Positions 53,133 to 58,119 of a stretch of DNA of 58,119 nucleotides are shown here, in pieces. The stretch lies in assembly GCA_016192425.1 (NCBI GenBank), contig JACPUE010000060.1, positions 1-58,119 of the forward strand, in the 5' to 3' direction. The notes beneath the pieces are model-generated. The model was given only the letters and a program-made list of their open reading frames with translations. It had not been told where the DNA came from and did no database searches. The stretch comes from Burkholderiales bacterium (GTDB lineage Bacteria > Pseudomonadota > Gammaproteobacteria > Burkholderiales > Burkholderiaceae_C). The translations under genes were made by a program, and so were the position numbers. The number at the start of each line of letters is the position of its first letter. The first letter of the stretch is position 1.

Positions 53133-53133
53133 C

Positions 53134-53754
53134 TTAATGATCGGCTGCGAGCTTTCCACCAAGGCCAATCAAGACCGTGCCCATGACGGCGTCAATGGGT
53201 TTGCGCAGTTGGGTGTAACCACGCTGAACCTTTGGTGTGGAAAAGAGAACCGCCATGGCGCTGAACCAACTGACCGAAACCCCTGCGACTACGCCAATCG
53301 TCGCTGCATGAATCCAGATCGGTGCATGGGCAGGGAGCACCGCCACAAACAGACTTCCAAAGAAGGCCGCGGCCTTCGGGTTGGTCAGCCCAACGATCAA
53401 ACCCCGTTGGTATGCTTGTGCGTCGCTGCGAACGGAAACAGCTTGCGCATCTGAAGCGCTTGTGGGCTTGCGAAGCCCCATCAGGGTCTTGATGCCCAGG
53501 TAGATCAAATACAAGGCGCCTGCGATCCGAATCCCCTCGTAGAGCCATGCAACCTGAGCGAGGATCAGTCCCAAACCGAAAACGGCAAGCAAGGCCCACA
53601 GTGCGTGTGCGCTGGCAATGCCAAATGCTGTCAGCAAGCCTGCACGGCGCTTTGCAAGGGCGTGCGAAGTGACTGCAATCAAGTCAGGCCCCGGGCTGAC
53701 ACAGCCCAGCAACATGACCCCAGCGATAGCTGCAAGTTGGGGGAGATAGCTCAT
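53134..53754 (-). CDS. LysE/RhtB family exporter
   Basis: A 206-residue membrane exporter. The signature SPGPDLIAVTSHALAKRR is near residues 20-37, and VGLTNPKAAAFFGSLFVAVL is the second family motif. It is AT-richer than adjoining genes, pointing to a different origin. It sits between the importer and senA-like gene; a role in exporting a selenium or histidine-derived product is conceivable but only suggested by position. Confidence 0.87.
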   Translation of the reverse strand: MSYLPQLAAIAGVMLLGCVSPGPDLIAVTSHALAKRRAGLLTAFGIASAHALWALLAVFGLGLILAQVAWLYEGIRIAGALYLIYLGIKTLMGLRKPTSASDAQAVSVRSDAQAYQRGLIVGLTNPKAAAFFGSLFVAVLPAHAPIWIHAATIGVVAGVSVSWFSAMAVLFSTPKVQRGYTQLRKPIDAVMGTVLIGLGGKLAADH

Positions 53755-53866
53755 GAGATGCCTTTCAGAAAATCGGTGATTTGATTTTGCATCCGTCTTG
53801 TCGATGGAATCGGAATACTGTTGGCGTCCAATTGTTGACCATGCTGATGCTGGTGGCAACAATCCT

Positions 53867-55048
53867 TCACAATGCCACCGTCCTGAACCCCGCAAACACA
53901 TCGCTGCGGTGCGGCTGGAAGAAGTTGCGGTAGCGCCGGTGGTGCATGCGCGCGTGGGTGGCGAAGGCGCCGCCGCGCAGTTCGCGGTGGGTGCCGAACC
54001 AGGGCTGGGAGTAGGCGTGGTAGGGGCCGGGGGTGAAGCCGGGGTAGGGCGCAAAGTCGCTGGCCGTCCATTCCCACACGCTGTGGCCCCAGTGGAATGC
54101 AGCGCCTTGCGTGGCGGCGGTATGCTCCCATTCGGCGGCGGTGGGCAGGCGCCGCCCGGCCCACAGGCAGTAGGCCTGGGCTTCAAAAGCGTTGACGTGC
54201 AGGGCGGGCAGGGCATCGGTCAACGCCACCCATTGGTCGAACCAGCGCATCTGCCAACTGCCTTGCGCCGTGCGGCGCCAGCGCTGGGGGTGGTTGACGG
54301 GCGACTGGGCGCGCCAGGTGCCTGCCGTGCCCGGCCAGTAGCGCGCTTCAAGGTAACCGCCCGCATCCACAAAGCGCGCAAAGTCCAGGGCGCGCACCGG
54401 GGCGCTGTCGATTGCAAAGGCGTTCAGCGCCACGGGCAGCGCGGGGCTCTCGTTGTCAAAGGCAAAGCCCGCCTCGCCCGCAGGCCAGCCGATGGTGGTG
54501 GTGGCGGCTTGCACGGCCAGCGTCTGGGCGTGCGGCACCTGGGGCATCGCCACGCCCGCAGGCGCGGGGTAGGCCAGTGCCGCGCGCATCCAGCAATAGG
54601 CCTCGGCATGCATGTCCTCGTGGAACAGGGCCAGGCGGTGGAAGTAGAGCGCGGCGTCGCTGCCTTGCGCGGGCAGTGCGGCGATGCAAGCCTGCAGCTG
54701 CCCGTCCAGCATGGCGCGCAGTTGCTCGCGCGTAGGCAGCTCCGCAGTCCAGCGCTGGGCGTGCGCCAGGCGGGCCGAGTCCAGCATCGCATCCGGCCCC
54801 GCGTGGCGCGCAGGCTGTGCCGCATGTACAAAACCCTGTGCATCGCACCGGTGCGGGCCGCGCAGTATCCAGAACTCGGCAAACCAGGCGGTATGCGCCA
54901 GCTCCCAGGCCACGGGGTTCACACCCAGCTGGCAGGGCGGCAGCCACTGCGCGGGGCTCAGGTCGCTCACCAGCGCCCAGGTGCGCGCGCGGCTTTCGCG
55001 CAAGGCATCGGCCAGGTAGGCTCCGTGGAGATGGCGAGCTTGTGGCAT
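53867..55048 (-). CDS. senA: SenA/EgtB-like hercynine-coupling nonheme iron enzyme
   Basis: A 393-residue enzyme. The DinB-like N-terminal half supplies the three-His iron site: His52 in WELAHTAW, and His143/His147 in LFHEDMHAE. The C-terminal half is an FGE-sulfatase domain (LPTAAEWEHTAA, SVWEWTASDFAPYPGF, ending RNFFQPHRSDVFAGFRTVAL). This is the EgtB/SenA superfamily, which oxidatively joins hercynine to a sulfur or selenium donor. senB nearby and the absence of egtA/egtC/egtE favour SenA (selenoneine) over EgtB (ergothioneine). EgtB activity cannot be excluded. Start ATG 55048. Confidence 0.75.
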   Translation of the reverse strand: MPQARHLHGAYLADALRESRARTWALVSDLSPAQWLPPCQLGVNPVAWELAHTAWFAEFWILRGPHRCDAQGFVHAAQPARHAGPDAMLDSARLAHAQRWTAELPTREQLRAMLDGQLQACIAALPAQGSDAALYFHRLALFHEDMHAEAYCWMRAALAYPAPAGVAMPQVPHAQTLAVQAATTTIGWPAGEAGFAFDNESPALPVALNAFAIDSAPVRALDFARFVDAGGYLEARYWPGTAGTWRAQSPVNHPQRWRRTAQGSWQMRWFDQWVALTDALPALHVNAFEAQAYCLWAGRRLPTAAEWEHTAATQGAAFHWGHSVWEWTASDFAPYPGFTPGPYHAYSQPWFGTHRELRGGAFATHARMHHRRYRNFFQPHRSDVFAGFRTVAL

Positions 55049-55133
55049 GGCGGGCCTTTCACACTGTGGGTGGCCATTATGGTGTGCCAGCCCGGTTGCT
55101 TTGACCTTGTTGATGGCACGGCTACCGTAGCGA

Positions 55134-56054
55134 TCATTGCGCCGCCTCCAAATAGTCCACCAGAACCCGTACACGTGCACTCAAATGCCGGTTGTGCGGA
55201 TACAGCAAATAAAAGGGCCGCGTGCAACCGTTGAGTTCGGGTACCACAGGCTGCAGTTCCCCGCTGCATGAGGCGGCAATCCAGTCAAAGGTTTGCACCA
55301 GCCCCATGCCATGGCGTGCGAGCACCACGCAGCCCAGCGGCCCTTCGCTGACGCGTACGCGGCTTTGGGGCAGCCATTCTGTTGCCTTGCCGTCAATATT
55401 CAATAGCCAGGGCATCACACGTCCCGTGCTTGGCCGTACAAAGGGCAGCAGTGTGTGTGAACCGCTTGCGAGATCCTGCACCGACCGGGGGGCATCCTGC
55501 GCACGCAGGTATGCCGGGCTCGCATACACACCCAAAGGTGCGTCCTCAAGCTTGCGTGCCACCAGACGCGAGTCGCGCGGTTCGCCCAGGCGGATGGCGA
55601 TGTCGTAGCCTTCATCGATGAAGTCGATGTTGCGATTGGCGACATTGATTTCCAGCTCGATTTCGGGGTATCGCGCATGAAACGCAGGTAATTGCGGCAA
55701 TAGCCGGTAATGGGCGTACGTACTTGGTGCGCTGATGCGCAAGAGGCCCCGTGGCTGGCCGTGCTGGCCGGTGATGGATTTTTCAGCATCGTCAATCTGC
55801 GTCAGTGCAGCCTTGCACTGCTCGTAGTACACGCGGCCATCGTCCGTGAGTTGCACGCGGCGTGTGGTGCGCCGAAACAGCTTGACGCCCAGGCGCTCTT
55901 CAAGCCGGCCAACCCCACGGCTCACAGCCGCAGGGGTGAGGCCGAGTGCTTGTGCTGCAGCGGTGAATCCACCCAATTCCGCGGCCTTGCAGAACAGCGC
56001 AACGGTGCCGAGTTTGAGGTCAAGCGATTGGCTTGAAGGGAAGCTGTGGTGCAT
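55134..56054 (-). CDS. LysR-family transcriptional regulator
   Basis: A 306-residue regulator. The winged helix reads LFCKAAELGGFTAAAQALGLTPAAVSRGVGRLEERLGVKLFRRT at 20-63; the effector domain follows (LRISAPSTYAHYRLLPQLPAF, DIAIRLGEPRDSRLVARKL). It is of the AaeR/DsdC-like group with VNRGVGRLE wording. Divergent from the DJ-1/PfpI gene, its most likely target. About 130 bp separate the starts and contain the AT-rich promoter region. Confidence 0.88.
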   Translation of the reverse strand: MHHSFPSSQSLDLKLGTVALFCKAAELGGFTAAAQALGLTPAAVSRGVGRLEERLGVKLFRRTTRRVQLTDDGRVYYEQCKAALTQIDDAEKSITGQHGQPRGLLRISAPSTYAHYRLLPQLPAFHARYPEIELEINVANRNIDFIDEGYDIAIRLGEPRDSRLVARKLEDAPLGVYASPAYLRAQDAPRSVQDLASGSHTLLPFVRPSTGRVMPWLLNIDGKATEWLPQSRVRVSEGPLGCVVLARHGMGLVQTFDWIAASCSGELQPVVPELNGCTRPFYLLYPHNRHLSARVRVLVDYLEAAQ

Positions 56055-56187
56055 ACCGCTTCATTATCAACTTCATGTATCAATTGATTCAAGCGCGAGC
56101 CACTTTATTGCATTTGAAGGCGTCAATAAAGTATCGGCCATGCAATTTGCAATCGTGCTTTGCATGACCTCCTGGAACGAATTTGCC

Positions 56188-56880
56188 ATGAACCCCTTAT
56201 TGATGATCGTTACGTCCCATGCCCAGTTGGGCAGCACCGGCAAGCCCACCGGCATTTGGGCGGAAGAACTGACCACCCCCTACTACACGCTGGTTGATGC
56301 GGGCTACGAGGTTACGCTGGCCTCCCCCTTGGGCGGCAAGCCGCCGTTTGCCGAGGGCTCGGTCAAAGAGACCGTTGAAGCCAACGAAGGCAGTGTGAAG
56401 CGCTTCCTGCAAGACCCTGCGGCGATGGCGAAATTCAACACTACGCACAAGGCATCTGCTTTGGATGCCGCAAATTTCTGTGCAGTGTTTTTGCCGGGCG
56501 GCCACGGCACGATGTGGGACATTGCGTTGGATGATGCAACGGCACGTATCGTGAGCGATGCTTTCAATGCGAACTTGCCGGTTGCCGCCGTCTGCCACGG
56601 TGTTGCCGGATTTGTGAAAGCCACACGCAGCGACGGCAAAAGCATTGTCCATGGCAAGCGCGTCAATGCCTTTACCAACGAGGAAGAAGCAGGCGTTGGC
56701 CTGATGGACGTGGTGCCATTCCATTTGGAGACCCGCCTGCGGGAGCTCGGCGGACGCTTTGAAAATGGCCCAATGTGGCAGCCCTACGCAGTGCGTGATG
56801 GTCATTTGATCACCGGACAAAACCCCGCATCAAGTGCGCTGGTTGCACAACAGGTCGTCGCGGCGCTGCGCGGTGAATGA
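56188..56880 (+). CDS. DJ-1/PfpI (Hsp31-like) family protein
   Basis: A 230-residue class I glutamine-amidotransferase-like protein. The nucleophile elbow is AVCHGVAGF (catalytic Cys), with acidic residue IWAEEL near the N-terminus and FLPGGHGTMWDI. This matches the Hsp31/glyoxalase III subgroup, which detoxifies methylglyoxal. Start ATG 56188 (MNPLLMIVTS) fits the family; ATGs at 56140 and 56164 are in frame but code unrelated residues. Probably controlled by the divergent LysR gene. Confidence 0.87.
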   Translation: MNPLLMIVTSHAQLGSTGKPTGIWAEELTTPYYTLVDAGYEVTLASPLGGKPPFAEGSVKETVEANEGSVKRFLQDPAAMAKFNTTHKASALDAANFCAVFLPGGHGTMWDIALDDATARIVSDAFNANLPVAAVCHGVAGFVKATRSDGKSIVHGKRVNAFTNEEEAGVGLMDVVPFHLETRLRELGGRFENGPMWQPYAVRDGHLITGQNPASSALVAQQVVAALRGE

Positions 56881-56981
56881 GTGCTGCTGCCCCGCTGGAA
56901 CACTGTCCTTGACGATCGCCCCGGTGGGCGCACCCGCTGGCCACGCTTTTGGTCTTTTGGTATACCCTGTACCCAGCCACC

Positions 56982-57908
56982 ATGACGCAGCCCCTCCCAC
57001 CCGAGTTCCTGGACATCGCTACCGGCCTGCTGCAAACCCCGGCCACCATCGCGCCCAAGTATTTCTACGACGCGCGTGGCTCCGCGCTGTTTGAGGAAAT
57101 CACCCGCCTGCCCGAGTACTACCCCACGCGCACGGAAAACGCCATCATGGCCACCCACGCGCAAGCGATGGCGCAGGCCATCGGGCCGGGCGGCACGGTG
57201 ATCGAACTGGGCGCGGGCAACTGCCAGAAGGCGCGCGCATTGTGCGAGTGCATCCAGGCCCGGCATTACGTGGCGGTGGATATTTCCGAGGCCTTCATGC
57301 GCGAGGCCGTGGCGGGCATGCGTGCGGCCTTCCCCGCGCTGCCCATCGACGCCGTGGTGGCCGACATCACCACCGGCTGGGCCTTGCCCGCGCACGTGCC
57401 CAAGGGCCAACGCCTGGTGTTCTATCCCGGCTCGTCCATCGGCAACTTCGACCCGCCCCAGGCCCAGGCGCTGCTCTCAAGCATGCGCGGCGTGTTGGGC
57501 ATGGAGGGCGCGCTGCTGATCGGCGTGGACCTGGTCAAGGACACGGCCGTGCTCAATGCCGCCTACGACGACGCAGCGGGTGTGACGGCAGCCTTCAACC
57601 GCAACATGCTCGACCACGTCAGCCGCTTGATCGGCGCCGACTTTGATGCGCGCCAGTGGCTGCACCGTGCATTCTTCAACGCCGCGCAGTCGCGCATCGA
57701 AATGCACCTGGAGGCCGCGCAGGATGTGGACGTGACCTGGCTCGGCGGTGCGCGGCACTTTGCCCAGGGCGAGCGCATCCATACCGAGAACAGCTACAAA
57801 TACCGGGTGAACGACTTCGTGGCGCTGCTGCGCCAGGCCGGCTTTGCGCAGACCCAGGTGTGGATGGACGCACAGCAGTGGTTTGCGGTGGTGCTCGCAC
57901 GGCCCTGA
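56982..57908 (+). CDS. egtD: L-histidine N-alpha-methyltransferase EgtD
   Basis: A 308-residue SAM-dependent methyltransferase producing hercynine (trimethylhistidine). ATIAPKYFYDARGSALFEEI, LPEYYPTRTENAIM, SAM loop VIELGAGNCQKARALCECI, FYPGSSIGNFDP and GVDLVKD are all EgtD signatures, and HTENSYKY ends the substrate site. Slightly shorter than the actinobacterial enzyme. Hercynine is the shared precursor for ergothioneine and selenoneine, so this gene completes two of the steps of the neighbouring sen-type pathway. A partial IS lies 128 bp downstream. Confidence 0.95.
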   Translation: MTQPLPPEFLDIATGLLQTPATIAPKYFYDARGSALFEEITRLPEYYPTRTENAIMATHAQAMAQAIGPGGTVIELGAGNCQKARALCECIQARHYVAVDISEAFMREAVAGMRAAFPALPIDAVVADITTGWALPAHVPKGQRLVFYPGSSIGNFDPPQAQALLSSMRGVLGMEGALLIGVDLVKDTAVLNAAYDDAAGVTAAFNRNMLDHVSRLIGADFDARQWLHRAFFNAAQSRIEMHLEAAQDVDVTWLGGARHFAQGERIHTENSYKYRVNDFVALLRQAGFAQTQVWMDAQQWFAVVLARP

Positions 57909-58036
57909 TTCCAGCCGCCTCCTTGATGCGGCAGTTGCGCCCGGCCTCGGGTACCGGATGCGGATCCATGCGCTAATATTACTGTGTTATAAATCAAGGC
58001 ATTATTCACACCTCTTCAAGTGAAGGGTGAACCTTG

Positions 58037-58119
58037 ATGGACGAGCTGCAAGAGTTTGATCGATACATGGCGCATCTAAACGAATGTCTGGGCCATGCAG
58101 ACCGGCGCGCGGGGTTGCG
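58037..58119 (+). mobile_element. 5' end of an IS701-like transposase (partial)
   Basis: The last 83 bases start an open frame: MDELQEFDRYMAHLNECLGH, then ADRRAG. This resembles the N-terminus of IS701-family transposases. The window ends before the DDE motifs. Upstream DNA (57960-58036) is abruptly AT-rich with a CTTCA/TGAAG hairpin and may be the element's left end; the terminal inverted repeat cannot be defined. Confidence 0.65.

Noticed and set aside
53867-57908. Plain ergothioneine (egtB-egtD) cluster
   Set aside because: Kept as an alternative only: a senB-type gene and selenate-type importer in the same locus fit selenoneine better, and egtA, egtC and egtE are not seen.

Overview
The window looks like a chromosomal segment of a Comamonadaceae betaproteobacterium (Acidovorax/Comamonas/Alicycliphilus-like). 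The evidence is high GC in most genes, the neighbourhoods lolB-ispE-tRNA-Gln-prs-rplY-pth and rapZ-recN-nadK/hrcA, and several copies of a roughly 60 bp dispersed repeat that I associate with this family. No database search was possible; all names come from motifs, length and context.

Layout. 1-1000: end of an unknown gene and two small AT-richer hypothetical genes. 1079-17011: housekeeping genes (LysE-type exporter, DUF945 protein, YfhL ferredoxin, pth, rplY, prs, tRNA-Gln, ispE, lolB, a TPR protein, mutM, a dynamin-like GTPase, mutY, rapZ, recN, nadK). 17020-25633: a complete-looking filamentous phage (inovirus) prophage, flanked by a perfect 12-bp direct repeat and inserted in the very short divergent nadK/hrcA intergenic region. 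It carries a leftward control operon (membrane-anchored DUF2726 nuclease-like protein and DUF3693 regulator), twin perfect operators, a replication module (small regulators, 50-bp tandem repeats, hairpin-rich origin candidate, Rep, ssDNA-binding protein), virion genes (small membrane proteins, pVIII, TspB-like adhesin, DUF2523/pVI, Zot/pI) and a small serine recombinase. 25642-32756: hrcA, tRNA (CAU anticodon), dmeF/dmeR-type metal efflux pair, recJ with its overlapping partner, and a solitary OLD/PARIS-like ATPase-TOPRIM protein. 32849-48499: lolCD, tatD, a mismatch-type DNA glycosylase, a SpeE-like protein, a GspE/PilB-type ATPase, DUF3422, an M48 protease, an SH3 protein, an SDR, a DctP-like binding protein translationally coupled to a GGDEF-EAL protein, an EamA transporter and a quinone oxidoreductase.

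48521-57908: what I read as a selenium/selenoneine locus. It holds senB-like selenosugar synthase, a PhnD/C/E/E-type ABC importer probably for a selenium oxyanion, a LysE exporter, senA/egtB-like hercynine-coupling enzyme, a LysR regulator, a DJ-1/PfpI protein and egtD. In this reading EgtD makes hercynine, SenB makes a selenosugar, and SenA joins them. The selenophosphate synthase (SenC/SelD) is not in the window. The right edge cuts into an IS701-like transposase.

Most notable: (i) the prophage, its att sites, its operators and the way integration changes the 3' end of its own regulator and the 5' region of hrcA; (ii) the interleaved selenium uptake and selenoneine genes; (iii) seven copies of a structured dispersed repeat, several of which supply start codons or extra residues to real genes.
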